Shown: positions 1-11,886, counted from the first letter of the stretch. The stretch: 64,000 nucleotides of DNA from Sodiomyces alkalinus F11 (GCF_003711515.1 NW_021167080.1:124001-188000), one strand, 5' to 3'. The notes: a model not told the origin generated them from the letters alone. A program made the numbers and translations.

Positions 1-2140
1 TACGCCGCGAGATACCTAAGGAACCGTTAAATTAGTCTTAGATACTTAAAAGCCCCTATAAGCTACAGTGGCTCAGGGCAGCCGTATAAGAGGTGGATAC
101 ACTTAGGTTAATAGGCACCTTTGAAGCAGTAGAGCTGCCCCAGGGTAGGCAATATACCTTAGACCTTAAATAGGTCTTTAAGTATAAGGTTAACCCGTCG
201 GGGTACGTTAGTAAGTTTAAGGCGAGGTTATACGTACGAGGCGATTAATAGTCTAAAAACCACCTTAACGCCTACGCTTCCACCCTCGCCGGCAGGACCT
301 TTAGGTCGTTAATAGCTATTACTACCTATTTTAACCTGGAGACTCGTTAGCTTAATGCCGTTAACGCCTTTACTAACACCACCCTTAACGAAGAGATTTA
401 TATTAAGGATCCACCCGGGTAGCCGCTGCTTTAAGCAGTAAAAGGTATATCTATTAGTAACCTCGAGGCTCTTTTAAAGCTATCGCGACCACCCTCGCGC
501 GGCATACAACGCCTACACAGGGCGTTATATAGCCTACGTCGCTCCCCTAAGCTATAGTATAAATAGGTCTCTTCCGTTTTAGGTAAATACGACCCAAAGT
601 AACTAACTAAAGACGATTACGTCTTTAAAAGCAATAAACTTATCGTCTTCTTCTATGTGGACGATATTATTCTAATCTATAGGAAAGAATATTAATCTGC
701 TACTAATTCCCTTATATAATAGATACAGCAGCACTTTTAAGTAAAGGACCTCGGCCTACTTAAGTGGTTCCTAGGGATTAGAGTAGTTCACGATCGCTAA
801 TAACGTCGGCTTTAGCTTTCCTTTAAGGACTATATCACCGAAAAGATTAAGGCGTTATAGGTAGATTATAGTAGGCGTAGGGTTAAAAGCCCTTTTCCTT
901 TTCCTAACGTTTTAGAATTATCTACTACCGACTAATAAGCCTCTATAGAATTAATCCACTTATATCTACGGAAGGTCGGTTCTATTAATTACGCCGCCTA
1001 TCAGACCCGGCCTAACGTATCTAAGGCCGCTTCGAGGCTTACCGAATTTAATACTAACCCGTTAAAATAGTATTATAATACCGTAGACAGGTATTTAAGG
1101 TACCTCGCCTCTACTAAGTCCCTATACCTTTACTTTAGACCACGTAATAACCACCTATAGCACGCACTTTACTATACTTCTAACACGGCCTTTAGGGATA
1201 ACCGTAAGACTCGGTATAGCTCCTAAGGCTATACTATATTATTATTCGGTAGCCTTATAGACTAAAAGGCAAATAAGTAAATAAGCATTATAACTTCTAG
1301 TACTAAAGCTAAGCTTATAGCCCTTTCTGCTACTACTAGGCAGTATATCGCGATTAGGCGATTAATCTGCGATCTAACCTTAACCTTTAAAAATAAGCCT
1401 CTAACGATATACTACGATAACAACTAAATAAGAATCCTTTTAGAGGCTCCACGCCCTTATGTTATATCTAGATTAAAGTATCTAGATATCGACGCCCTAT
1501 AGATCCGATAGGTCGTTGAATAGAAGAAGGTCTTAATCGCCTGGATCTCGACCTAAGAGATAGTCAGCGATAGGCTAACTAAGGTACTTCCCCTGCAGAA
1601 ATATAAGGCGTTTATATATCTATTAGGGATAGAGGACCTAAGCCAGGGGGCTTAAGGCAATTTATAAGAGGCGCGATACTGAGTTTAAAATCTATAGCCT
1701 TGATTGACCGTTATTTTAGTGCCCTTTAGATTAATATTGAGGCACCCGTTTTAGACGTTTTAACGTGGTTTTAAGGTTAATTTAACCACCTATTTTAACA
1801 CGCTTTTAACGTTTTTAGGTATAAAAAGAGCGCGCTTTTCAATAAGCCGTTTAACCGTTAGATTAATATCTAGGCTCTATTTTACCCTAGATTTACAGCT
1901 TTAACTAAGCAGAATAGTCAGGATTAATTATATAGTTCTGGGGGGGTGTGTCAGATACCACCACACACTTATCGGGGTATAACTTACGCCATTTATATAC
2001 TCGGATATAGTACTTCCGACCGATATATCCACATCGATTTCCCCTCCTTTTACCTTATAGTTAGACATTTCCGCAGAGTATCTTTTACTCTTCTTTAATA
2101 CATACACATATCTTTTGCGTACCTTATTTATATGCTAACA
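1..2140 (+). mobile_element. Copia-1 LTR retrotransposon, 3' half with 3' LTR (RIP-mutated)
   Basis: Ty1/Copia order is readable in one main frame broken by TAA/TAG stops. There is an RT core with a YVDD box at 654-665 (FYVDDIILIY). A segment of the VGSINYAAYQTRP type follows at about 970-1010. The RNase H signature is LID-KANK then TSSTKAKLIALSATT near 1258-1335, followed by a YCDN box near 1410. The polyprotein frame ends near 1655. A G-rich polypurine tract (1941-1946) sits just before the LTR. The 5' part lies left of the window. No intact ORF remains; the many Gln/Trp-to-stop changes fit RIP. The same element recurs inverted at 62677-64000. Confidence 0.93.
1949..2140 (+). repeat. 3' LTR of Copia-1
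   Basis: This 192-bp repeat starts TGTCAG and ends GCTAACA (ancestral GCTGACA), next to the polypurine tract. Near-identical copies are at 60961-61145, 62240-62432 and, inverted, 62677-62869. Differences between copies that I checked are mostly C-to-T or G-to-A, as RIP leaves. The short TGTCAG/CTGACA inverted ends are typical of LTRs. Confidence 0.93.
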
Positions 2141-2520
2141 CTAACGCTACCGCTATTACTACGGGTAAAGGCGACGTTGCCGCTATTACTCTAGACAAAG
2201 GCAAGGCCGTCGCTATTACTATAAGAGAGGCTACTATTATTACTATAGACTATATTACTACTCGTTATAAGGTTCTAAATCTATAGCCTAATACCTAGGC
2301 TATAGATTTAGAACCTCGTAACTCTAACGCTACTGATATTACTATAGGAGAGGCTATTACTATTACTATAGACTATACCACCGCTATTACTACGGGTAAA
2401 GGTAATAATACCGCTATTACTACGGGCTAAGAAGATATTACCGCTATTATTACGGGAGAGGCTACCGCTATTACTACGGATACCAATACTATTACGGATA
2501 CTCCCCGGTTTACCGCTACG
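2141..2520 (+). repeat. Degenerate minisatellite in Copia-2 5' region
   Basis: Short imperfect units built around ACCGCTATTACTACGGG, with variable GGTAAAGGC-type spacers, recur about ten times. In one frame they read as Thr-Ala-Ile-Thr-Thr-Gly-Lys-Gly-like peptide repeats, so the array may be coding sequence of the old Copia-2 gag region. A long palindrome interrupts the array. Confidence 0.75.
2270..2316. repeat. 47-bp perfect palindrome (21-bp arms, 5-nt loop)
   Basis: The left arm 2270-2290 begins AGGTTCTAAATC and the right arm 2296-2316 is its exact reverse complement. The loop is ATACC. It sits inside the minisatellite and would extrude as a hairpin. Perfect arms are notable in otherwise RIP-scarred DNA. 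Confidence 0.9.
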
Positions 2521-4763
2521 AGGTTTAAACCGTTTCCCACGCCTTTAATATCCCCGGAAGATCCTGCGCGCGCGTTCCTCATGGTATTAGTGGCGGTCAG
2601 GGGCGTTAAGGTGGAAGGAGACGATAATAACTAACGGGTAGCCGTGGATACCCCTAGGGGGTGCTTATTAGCTATACGCCTATTACCCGCGCGCCTATCT
2701 ATTATAAATATCTATAAGACCGAGAAGGTATAGAACGATAACGCCTAAAAGGCGTTATTTAATGCTAGAAGGACTTATAACCCTATACGCGCGAGGAAGT
2801 AAGCTATTAACGACGGCGATATTAGTACTATAGATTCTACTCCCTCTAATATCTTTTAGCCGCTATCGTATATAACCCGCGAGGATCTCCCGCCTTTACT
2901 AAACTACTACCGCGATATACGCCTTTACCCGTTACGGGAGCGGTGGTTATAGGCCGAGGGGGAATACCTTAAGGGGCACCGATAAATAGGCTACTAGTAG
3001 GAGGTAGGCGGTGATTAGGCTAATAAGTAATAAGTCCTCGCCTATAAATAAGTATATACCTATAAATTTAATAAGGAGGGCACCCTCCTTAAGTGTAAAG
3101 CACGCCTTATAGTGCGAGGGGATTAATAAAAACGGTTAGAAACGGAAGATAACTACGCCGTTATATTAGCCTCGCGGTCCTTCCGTATACTAATAGCGAT
3201 CGCCGTATAACTTAATCTGGAAATAAGGTAGTTCGATACCGTTAACGTGTTCGTTAACGCTAGCCTTCAAGAAGAACTATCTATAAAGATGTCGTGAGAC
3301 TATAAAGTACTAGGTATGGTCCTACTACTACGGAAAGCCCTCTTCGGTTTAAGGGTATCGCTACTATTATAGTAAGAGGAATTTAGCGGCACGCTATAAA
3401 GGATAGGCTTTATAGCCATCCCTAATACCCCCTATATTATAATCCGCGATAGTTTAATCCTATTCTTCTATATTAACGATATCGAACTTATATACTATAA
3501 AGAGTACAAGACGGACGCTAACGACCTTAAGACTGCCCTTAAACGAAGCTATAGGTTATTAGGAGGCGAAGAAATCCGTTAGTTCCTAGGAATTAAGGTC
3601 CTAAGAGATAGAGCTACCCGTAGATTATAGCTATTATAATCCTCCTACGTGGAGAAGATCGTGGTTAAATACTACGTAGATATACTCTGTCGAAGACTAC
3701 TAAAGGTCCTATTATTAATAATAGAACCGCTAATACCACGTGATAGCACGCGCGCGACGATTCCAGAGGTCCGTTGGTATTAGGGTATAATCGGTTCTAT
3801 CCTATACGCCGCTATCGTGATAAGACCCGATATCGTATTCGCCTATTCGAAACTTTCCTAATATAATATTAACCCCTCCTCTAGCCACCTTAAGAGAGCT
3901 TAATAAGTGCTGCTATTCTTATACTATATAAGGTATTACTACCTGGAATTCGGTGGGGATAGACTCTTCCTAACCGTAAGCGACGCGTCCTTTAGGGATA
4001 ATCCAGACTGTAAGAGTTCGTAAGGATATACAATAAAGCTCTTCGGCGGCACTATTAATTAGAAAGCGGGTAAATAACCGATAGTCACGATATCGTTAAT
4101 AGAATCGGAACTGCTCGCTTTTATAGAGGCCGCTAAAAAGACGTTATTCGTTAGCCGGATATTAAGGGATTTAGAGCTTCGGTTAGACTAATAGTAACTA
4201 TAGCTATACTATAATAATTAGTAGACTATTAACCTCGTTAATAAAAAGGTATAATGCCTGCTAATAAGGCTACGGTATATCGATATTTCTAATTAGTGGG
4301 TATATTAGTTAGTATAGCAGGGCCTCTTTAAGGTTATATACGTTAACACGAAGGAGATAATCGCGGACGGTTTAATAAAGGCACTACCGGAGGCAGGGAT
4401 TAAAAGATTATAGTAATAGCTTAATTTAACTAATTAAAAGGATCGTATTAAGTAGTCTAAACAACTACACGAAGAGATTAAACGCGCTAAAGCCACGGCC
4501 GTAGCGACTATAAAGGCCCCCGAGGGCGTAGCAGATCCGATAGATATAGATCCGATTAAGTAGATCCGGCTAATTAGGATCGAGGAGCTAATTAAGATGG
4601 AATTAAATTAAACGGTTAAATAGGGCGGATTTAGATCCCTTCTTTTATAAGGGCGTTTTCCCCTAGCGGTTGATTTTTTGATAGAAAAGTTAAGAGCGTT
4701 TAGTTTAAACCAAAGCCTCTGATTAGTTAGTTGATCTGGGAAGACCCACCTTAACTAAGGGGG

Positions 4764-5051
4764 TGTATCGTATAGGCACACGGACTATAACGTGGTCTAT
4801 AGGGGATCTAGGGGGGATCCACGCTATAACTAAGGGCTTCGGATATCGGGGACCTCGGGTATTAGGATATAATAGGGGCGGATACTGGAAAAGACCGGAT
4901 AGGATCTAAATGACTTAGTACCTATAATAGAGTCTTTACTACCTAAATTAAGGGCATAAGAGACTCTCCTAGATATACCTTGATATAATATATATATATA
5001 AGATTTCTGCTCTACTAAGTTGATTATATAAGTGCCTTTTGACGTGCGACA
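4764..5051 (+). repeat. Candidate 3' LTR of Copia-2
   Basis: It starts TGTATCG directly after a short G tract (AAGGGGG), the position expected for a polypurine tract, and ends near GTGCGACA. No second copy is in the window, so the right end is an estimate. Confidence 0.55.
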
Positions 5052-5236
5052 CGTAGTGGGTACGCTAGAGCTCCTAATCGCGATAGGTTTTATAGGTAAT
5101 AGGCTAGTAATCCGATATTTTAATAGTTATTTATAGGTTAACAGGCTATATCGGCGCAGCTAGATAGCTTCTTAAATCGGTAGTAGTAGTAGAGGTAAAA
5201 AGTAGGTAATTCACTTAGTAAGTAAGACTCTTAATT
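5052..5236. other. Unclassified RIP-like DNA
   Basis: TA-rich, CA/TG-poor sequence without a readable ORF. The last 30 or so bases (CACTTAGTAAG...CTCTTAATTAT) recur at about 5958-5980, next to another LTR of the same family. They probably belong to the internal region of that minus-strand element. Confidence 0.5.
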
Positions 5237-5435
5237 ATCAGATAAAACGTAGTTAAAATCGTTATAAATAGGTTAAAATTAATTAAGACAATTATATATA
5301 ATTATAACTGTGTTAGACTATTAGGGAAACGCTACCACCGTATTTTATATAGTGCAGATTCTGTATACGTCCACCCGGATTATACTCTTGGCAATCCGGC
5401 CTATTACGTAACCGAAAAGACTATGGTCTGTTCGA
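5237..5435 (-). repeat. LTR relic of Copia-3 family (minus strand)
   Basis: Reads along its whole length as the reverse complement of the LTR at 54357-54558, with shared blocks such as CCGTATTTTATATAG and GGCCTATTACGTAACCG. Differences seen are mostly transitions. Only an LTR plus a short flank remains. Confidence 0.85.
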
Positions 5436-5459
5436 TAGCTGTCAGTCTGATATGTGATA

Positions 5460-5727
5460 TAGTACCTAGGCTAACCTAACCGCTCGCCTACTACCCTTCC
5501 TTTTAACTACTAGCCTAGAGGTGTAATATAGATACGTAGCTAAGATATACCGGGACTATCTCGGCCGTGTAATAGTACTACTCCTCCTAAGAAAGAGTAT
5601 AGAGGTTATTCCCCCGGGTTTCCCCTTTATAGCTACCCGAGAAGCACCGTATAGCTTAGCCAGGCTCTTATAGATTAGATAGAATAGCGGAGTAAGATAG
5701 ATAATAATAAAATAATAATAATAAAGT
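5460..5727 (+). mobile_element. LINE B 3' tail fragment
   Basis: Matches the 3' ends of LINE B at 41960-42233 and 58020-58262 (shared blocks around TATAGAGGTT, TTTCCCC, CCCGAGAA, AGCGGAGTAAGAT). It ends in an (AATA/ATA)n tail at about 5700-5727, the usual end of this family. It is 5'-truncated, as is common after incomplete reverse transcription. Confidence 0.82.
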
Positions 5728-5978
5728 TATAAATATCTCTAAGTATTATTAACCGTAGCTACCGATTAGTAGCGCCGGCCCTATAGCTCCTAGTCCTTAT
5801 AGTTATAATAGATTATAGGGTTAGTCTTATTTATATTATAGAAAGTAGTTTATTAATATAGTTATTTTAGTAGAATTATAAATAGTTCTCGGCTTACTAT
5901 AATAGCTTAGCTAGTATAGCTCTTAAAAGATAGTAGGATAGGTAAAAGTATATATTATCACTTAGTAAGACTCTTAAT
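5728..5978. other. Unclassified RIP-like DNA
   Basis: TA-rich sequence without a readable protein. The last 35 bases or so match 5200-5236, so they belong with the adjacent LTR relic. Confidence 0.4.
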
Positions 5979-6209
5979 TATTAGCTATGGCATTACTAGA
6001 ACCGTTAAAAATAGGGTTAAAATGAAAGGGTAAATTTAATCAAGGGGATCATATACTTCTCCCCTGCAGGACTGTTAGGGAACTGCTGCTACCGTTTTGT
6101 ATATAGTAAAAATTCTGCAGATGTCCGTTCGCCAGGACTACCGAGGTTATAATCTTTCGGTCAAGTCCGTGTCCTTTACGTAACCGTAAAAACTACGGTC
6201 TGTTCAACA
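5979..6209 (-). repeat. Divergent LTR relic of Copia-3 family at the island edge
   Basis: Reverse-complement relative of the LTR at 54357-54558. It ends with GGTCTGTTCAACA, the reverse complement of an LTR start TGTTGAACAGACC. It keeps more CA/TG dinucleotides than the copy at 5237-5435. It marks the left border of gene island 1. Confidence 0.75.
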
Positions 6210-6372
6210 CGGACCTTTCGGCCACTGAGTGCATCTGATAGTGATGTGGGAACATGGGTACCTTGGTCTGAGACGAAATGATGCCCGTTCCACGGCTCCC
6301 AATTAAGCTCCCTGAGAACGCTCGGGCAGAGTCCCAGGCGCATTTCCCCAGTGCTCTACATACAATAAACAC

Positions 6373-7235
6373 CTACTTCCGGTCGTCTCTTGCAGCGCTG
6401 AACCTCTGGCTCCTCAATAGCTCCTCAACCTTCTCCATTGTGCCTAATGACTTGTGCTGGACCAGGTGCTTCCATGTCGGCGTGAGGCTTGATGAAGTAG
6501 CTTCAGTAGTGACCATAATCGATTTGCCGACACCTGGATTGTAGAGATAAGATCTTAGTCGCGAACCAGAAAAGGAACAGAATCTGGAGCGTTCTCACCC
6601 ATCGAACTGAACTCCCAAACATTTGCCTTCATTCCGATGCCATAGTAGGCATGCTTCTGAAGAAAGGCAAGCCATAGCTGGACTGTCTCGGGATTCCCAT
6701 CCCGGATTTGGATCAGACGGCGGACTGTTATTCTTTCGAAGTTCTCTTGCGATTTCTTAAAGATGAAGCTGCTTCTTGGTACCGTCCATCTTTCGGTGAT
6801 CCGAGGCAGCGATATCGGACCGAAGGCAGGAAGCTTCAGATAATAAGCCGCACGTAGAGCAAAATCCGAGAAAAATTCCACATTTCGCAAGCTGTACGAG
6901 CGCAACTGTAGGTCGCACGAAGGGATGCCATACTCGGCTTCGCGTCGCAAAGGCTTGAGGTAGAGAGCTTGGACACTACGCGGGAAACGCAATTCTGTTG
7001 CGTCCGAGTCCACTTGCGTAGCAGCAACAGCAGTTTCCGGGTCGGTTGTCTGGACAGACGCCGTTGTACCGATGTTTCGGGGTGATCCCAAAGCCGTAAG
7101 AGCAGTCTGGAGGTATGAATCACTCGTCAATTGGAAATAAAGCATTGATTTGGCAATGGATAAATATAATTAATAACGACTCACCCGGGGCCGCCCAGTA
7201 TGGCGCATCATTTGTAGGAATCTGATTCCACCCAT
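6373..7235 (-). CDS. rsm10: Mitochondrial small-subunit ribosomal protein uS10m (37S S10), three exons
   Basis: Nuclear gene for the mitoribosomal small-subunit protein of the S10 family. My model is complement of 6373-6533, 6599-7106 and 7185-7235, giving 239 aa. Exon 1 codes a basic start (MGGIRFLQMMRHTGRPR) that fits a mitochondrial targeting peptide. Intron 1 (7107-7184) has GTGAGT and CAG. The S10 core spans about residues 60-185 (SVQALYLKPLRREAEYGIP, then ITVRRLIQIRDGNPETVQLW). Intron 2 (6534-6598, GTGAGA to CCAG) must be removed. Otherwise the protein stops at 6555 after a false tail; splicing restores MGVGKSIM and a 52-residue end to SAARDDRK. Joins are in frame. It is divergent from the clu1-like gene, 633 bp apart. 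Symbol by family similarity. Confidence 0.9.
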
Positions 7236-7868
7236 AGTCGCAACATTGCCAAGTTATTGCAGTATTCGGTTCGATTTCTGAGCATTCGCGCTGCCAGTAA
7301 GAAACTTATCGGGTATATCACGTGCGACACTTAGTGGTCCCACCCACACCTTGTACTTCGGAAGGACGTCATGTCCCCTGCTGGTCAAGACGCGGGTTCG
7401 GGCCAGTGCATTGCCGTAACCATGGTAGCGGAATTTCAGAGCCCTTGGTTGGCCAATTGGCCGGCTGACGGAAATTGACCAGGAACAATTTTTTCCTTCT
7501 CTTTCCCGGCATCACCCACGAAGTTCTTCTGACTGCACATTCCAACTCCTCTTACGTTTTACGTTTCATTATGCAGAAGGAGGACTAATCGCACTGCCAA
7601 CTTTATCTTCGGTCCTTCTATGTCTTCGATTGTTCTTCTAACGACATATTTCCGCTCAACGGATCGCATACTTTATCTTTGGGCCGCCTCATCGTGAACT
7701 CTCAGCCCTATTTCAAGCTGCCCCGGCGAGCTGTCGTACAAAGCCTGCACCGTTACATGTGCAGCGACTGAACCCCGAAATATCGAATGACAAACGAGCT
7801 TGAAACGTCATTCGACATCCGTTTTATCATCGACCCAACCCTAACAATAAGTTGGGTGACGGACAGTC
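7236..7868. promoter_or_regulatory. Bidirectional promoter between rsm10-like and clu1-like genes
   Basis: 633 bp between two divergent start codons. It holds a CACGTG E-box (7319-7324), the palindromic CCAAT element at 7451-7462 and a pyrimidine-rich run near 7488-7510. Base composition is that of the island, without RIP signs. Both genes have mitochondrial roles, so shared control is plausible but not shown. Confidence 0.6.
7451..7462. promoter_or_regulatory. Palindromic double CCAAT box
   Basis: GGCCAATTGGCC is a perfect 12-bp palindrome with CCAAT on each strand (7453-7457 and the complement of 7456-7460). CCAAT is the site of the fungal CBC/HAP complex, which is known to control respiratory and iron genes. 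It lies 216 bp from one start codon and 407 bp from the other. Function inferred from the motif only. Confidence 0.5.
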
Positions 7869-10800
7869 ATGGCGACCGTATCTGATGAAGCGTTAGGTTC
7901 GACGACCTGTCAAAGTAACCTTCATTCATCCCTCATCGTCACTGGCCTCGCACGCGGCTACACGTACTCGAGTTCGGGCTAAGACCATCACAGATAATGC
8001 CGCGACGGCGAACCCGACTCCGGAGACACCATCGCACCATTCAGAAGCAGTGGTCCAGGATGGTGAGCAAGCTCATGAAGGTAATACCGATAGCCTCCCA
8101 GTACCCACTTACCCCACGTCTACTTGGCGCCAGAAATATGCTAAACAGAGTCAAGCCCTTATCAACCTTACCATACACCTTCCCCATGAACCTCGTTCGA
8201 TGAACATTCTGGTAAGTCCAAATACTCCTCGTTGTCGTTCCTCCGCTTGTCTGACTAACTTCGACAAGGTTTCCCCCCACGAGCAAGTTCACGAAGTCCG
8301 ACAGTCCGTTATCGATTTGCCTGCTGCATTCCGATACACCTGTTTTCATTTAGAGTACCAAGGCAGCCGTGTCAATGATTTCTTACCTGTCTCTGAGGTG
8401 ATCAGCCCGGATCAGCCGCATGTTACTCTCGTCCAGGACCCTTACACGGAGAAGGAGGCCCGTATACACTTAGTCAGGATTCGGGAACTTATCGGGGCTT
8501 CTGGGGATCGCACCGATCTTGTGCAGGGAATATCTCCAGGCCTCTCCTTGCTCGACACTCTTAACACCAAGGGAGACGAGGCTGTGCAGGACAACAGAGA
8601 AGATGATTTGAAGCAGTACGAATTTCGCGCTTCAGCCTCTGTTACCAAGCTTCTGCCGCCTGAGGCTCAAGAAGCTCCAAAGACAGTCAAATCGATATGC
8701 CTCTCGTCTTGGAATCCCCCGCCCTGTCATTTGAGACAAAGAGGACATCTGCTCTATCTCGTCGTTGCGACCTTGGAGGGCGAGCAACACCATATTACGT
8801 CTCACGTTGGAGGCTTCTACGTGAACAAGTCTTCCAATGGCAAGTTTGACCCCCAACCAAAGCCACCACCGAAGGGGCATGCTGCGCACTCTCTTCTTCA
8901 TCTCCTGAGCTTCTTGTCTCCGTCTTTCGAAGCTGCCTTCCGTGCTCTACAGCAATTCAACACTCAACGGGACCCTCTTGCCACGATCCAGATTGCGAAT
9001 GCCCTCCCTGCTGCGCCCTGGGTAGTTCCGCCCACAGTATCCCTTCTTTCGTCTCATGTCTCCGATCCTACTCGCTCACAAGAGACGTACCTCTTGGCCG
9101 GAGGTGACAATACGGACACTCTCCGAGATTGGAATGAGGAGCTACAGTCCGCAAGAGAGCTGCCCAAGGAGACTGTTCAGGACAGAGTTTTCCGCGAACG
9201 TCTCATCTCCAAGCTGTTTGCCGATTATAACGATGCAGCCACACGGGGTGCTATCATGGTTGCCCGAGGCGAGATCCAACCTTTGAACCCAACAGAATGC
9301 GAGGATGCACAGATTTTCGTCTACAACAACATCTTCTTCTCCTTCGGAGCTGATGGCGTCGGGACTTTCACCTCTGAGGGCGGAGACGAGGCTGCAAGGG
9401 TTGCCACGGCCAAGGACGTGTCTGGTGTGAGGCTAGTCAATCAGCTTGATATCGATGGTCTCTACACGACCGCGACTGTAGTTGTGGATTACCTGGGGAA
9501 ACGCATTGTCGCCCAGAGCATTGTGCCAGGGATTTTCAAGCCACGCGAGCCGGGCGAGAATCAAATTGACTACGGTGCCGTGGAAGGCAAGGATGTCGTT
9601 GCTGCTGATGAGCGCTTCATTGCGGTGTTCGAGAAACTATCTCGTGATTTGAAGGTCAAACAGCACCCTGTGTGGAACAAGGATGGCCAACGCGTCGATC
9701 TGGAGACAAGTGTTGAAACAAAAGGCCTGATGGGCACTGATGGCCGCAAATACGTTCTCGATCTCTACCGAGTGACGCCCCTGGACGTTGGTTGGCTCGA
9801 GATATCGACCAAGGAAGGAGACTTCGCGGAATACCCTCATCGCATGACCGTTCTTCGTCCCGAACTTATAAATTCATTTTGCCGCAAGAAAATGAAAGAG
9901 TGGGTGGATGCGGAACTCGCCCGGCGAGGTCGGGGACCCAAGGCTAGTCCGTCAAGGTCTGAGAAAGCGGTCGGCGCTTTGCCTGACGTCGAAAACCCTT
10001 CTACTGCGGCTACTGACGAAACGTCTGGGTCGTCCGGCGCGGAGAAAGACGACGACCATATCGACCTGTCAAAGTTCAGCTTCTCGCTAAATCCTGACGT
10101 GTTCAGTGGTCAAGACCCACAGACTGACGAGGACAGGCGTCAACTTGAGGCTGACGAGAAAGATGTTCGGCTCGCCTGCCATTATTTGACAGATGAGGTC
10201 ATTCCGGAACTGCTGCGGGAATTGAAAGAATGCGAGACAAGCTTCCCAATGGATGGCCAAGCGCTCAGCCGACTGCTTCACAAGAGGGGCATCAATATCC
10301 GATACCTTGGACGCGTTGCCTCACTGAGTACGGACCCAAGTCTTCAGTGCCTGCGTAACATCTGCGTGCAAGACATGATCGCCCGATCTTTCAAGCACAT
10401 TGCGTCAGCGTACCTGCGGCAGACGCCTGCTCCTCTTACTTCATCATGCGTGGCCCATCTCTTGAATTGCTTGTTAGGGGTTCAGTTGAACCCCGCACCA
10501 GTTCCCGACATCGATCCATCCCTCAAGGCGTTGTATTTGGAAAGCGATTTCTCTTTCGAGACAGTCACCCCCTATTCCCTCCGCTCACAGGTTGTGGATG
10601 AGACTTGGAGGCGCTTCCGATACCGGCTCGAGGACCTGCACAGAGACATCAAGCCACTGCAACTGCTACGAGACATCTCACTGAAGCTTGGTCTGCAGCT
10701 GCAGGCCAAGGACTACGTGTTCGCCCAAATAGCAACCGACCCGCCTGCTGCGCCCGAAGCGAAGGACCAGAGCGGCACGCCTAATAGCCAGACAAATGGA

Positions 10801-11886
10801 GAAAGCAAGAAGAAGAAAAAGAAGAACCGTGATATGTCGCCGATGCCTGGTCGTAACACCGAGGCTCGATGCACGTTTTGGTCGGACGACATCGTCAATA
10901 TCGTACCTATCGTGAAGCATTCCAGCCCTCGCAGCGCTTTAGCTGAGGAAGCTTTGGAGGCTGGACGTATCTCTATTCTGCAGTCGCAAAGGAAGCTGGG
11001 CCAAGAGCTCCTTCTGGAATCGCTCTCCCTCCATGAACAAATTTACGGCGTTCTTCATCCCGAGGTAGCGCGGGTGTACAATACTCTATCCATGCTGTAC
11101 TATCAATTGGATGAGAAAGAGGCCGCCGTGGAACTCGCTCGAAAGGCTATTATAGTCTCGGAACGGACTGTCGGCATCGATTCGGCCGAGACGCTCCTCA
11201 ACTATCTCAACCTGAGCCTGTTTCTCCATCAAACAGGAGACAGCAAAGGCGCTTTGATGTTTGCCAAACATGCTCTGGATCTGTGGAATATTATTTACGG
11301 GCCGGACCATCCCGATTCCATCACCACGATCAACAACGGCGCCGTGATGCTACAACACCTCAAGGCCTACCACCACTCTCGTCTATGGTTCGAGGAGTCA
11401 CTGAGGGTCTGCGAACAGGTGTTCGGCAAGGGCTCCATCAATGCTGCCACGCTCCTCTTCCAGCTCGCTCAGGCACTGGCGCTCGACCAAGATTCCAAGG
11501 GTGCAGTCAACCGGATGCGTGAGTCGTACAGCATATTCTTATCTAAGCTGGGACCGGAGGATAAGAACACGAAGGAGGCAGAGAATTGGCTGGAGCAGCT
11601 GACGCAGAATGCCGTTTCCATCGCGAAGCATGCGAAGGACGTCCAAAACAGACGGTTACGTCCTGGCGTTCGGTTTCCTGGAGAAGGACCCTTTAACACG
11701 GCGAGTCACTCGCAGGCTTCGCCTTCTACCTTTCAAAAATCCCCGCTCACCACAACGCCTAACATTGATTCGCGGAGCATAGATGATCTTATCAAGTTCA
11801 TCGAGGGCAATGATCAGGCGAACATGACAAGCAAGCGGCCCAGCAGGGGCAATCCGAAGCGGCGTGGTGAGGCCCGTGCCGTGTAG
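7869..11886 (+). CDS. clu1: Clustered-mitochondria protein (CLU1/TIF31 family), three exons
   Basis: Cytosolic protein of the CLU family, which keeps mitochondria distributed, binds mRNAs for mitochondrial proteins and was once described as an eIF3-associated subunit. Model: 7869-7914, 7994-8211, 8269-11886, 1293 aa. The 57-nt intron 8212-8268 (GTAAGT, CTGACTAAC, CAAG) has no stop and would be read through as 19 extra residues; removing it gives MNILVSPHEQVHEVRQS, as in the family. Intron 7915-7993 supplies an ATG start and an acidic Thr/Pro-rich N-terminus; this first exon is less certain. A CLU N-terminal region covers about 45-160, a CLU domain about 370-620 (FRERLISKLFADYNDAATRGA), a p135-like region follows, then a Lys run near 934 and TPR repeats about 980-1200. 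It ends with the family-like DDLIKFIEGND tail. Confidence 0.93.

Larger units (their letters stand above)
2141..5051 (+). mobile_element. Copia-2 LTR retrotransposon, 5'-truncated (RIP-mutated)
   Basis: A second, distinct Ty1/Copia element. RT is recognisable at about 3050-3640, with the YVDD box now read as FFYINDIELIYYKE near 3466-3507. Then come GSILYAAIVTRPDIVFAYSKLS (about 3794-3857) and RNase H with GGTIN-KAGK then TISLIESELLAF near 4045-4120. The polyprotein frame decays by about 4420. A candidate LTR follows at 4764-5051. Copia-1 abuts its 5' side at 2140/2141, so Copia-1 may have inserted into Copia-2, whose 5' part would lie left of the window. No intact ORF. Confidence 0.88.

Noticed and set aside
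6278..6544. 88-codon open frame on the plus strand
   Set aside because: It is antisense to the third exon of the rsm10-like gene.
5043..7340. Shared CGTGCGACAC-TAGTGG near 5043 and 7322
   Set aside because: About 16 bases with one mismatch are expected by chance many times in a 64-kb self-comparison; no longer similarity surrounds it.
7380..7420. Possible tRNA T-arm (GGGTTCGGGCC near 7387)
   Set aside because: No matching acceptor, D or anticodon arms can be folded around it.
8050..8052. GTG as start of the clu1-like protein
   Set aside because: Nuclear fungal genes start at ATG; an ATG at 7869 joined by an in-frame intron gives a complete N-terminus.
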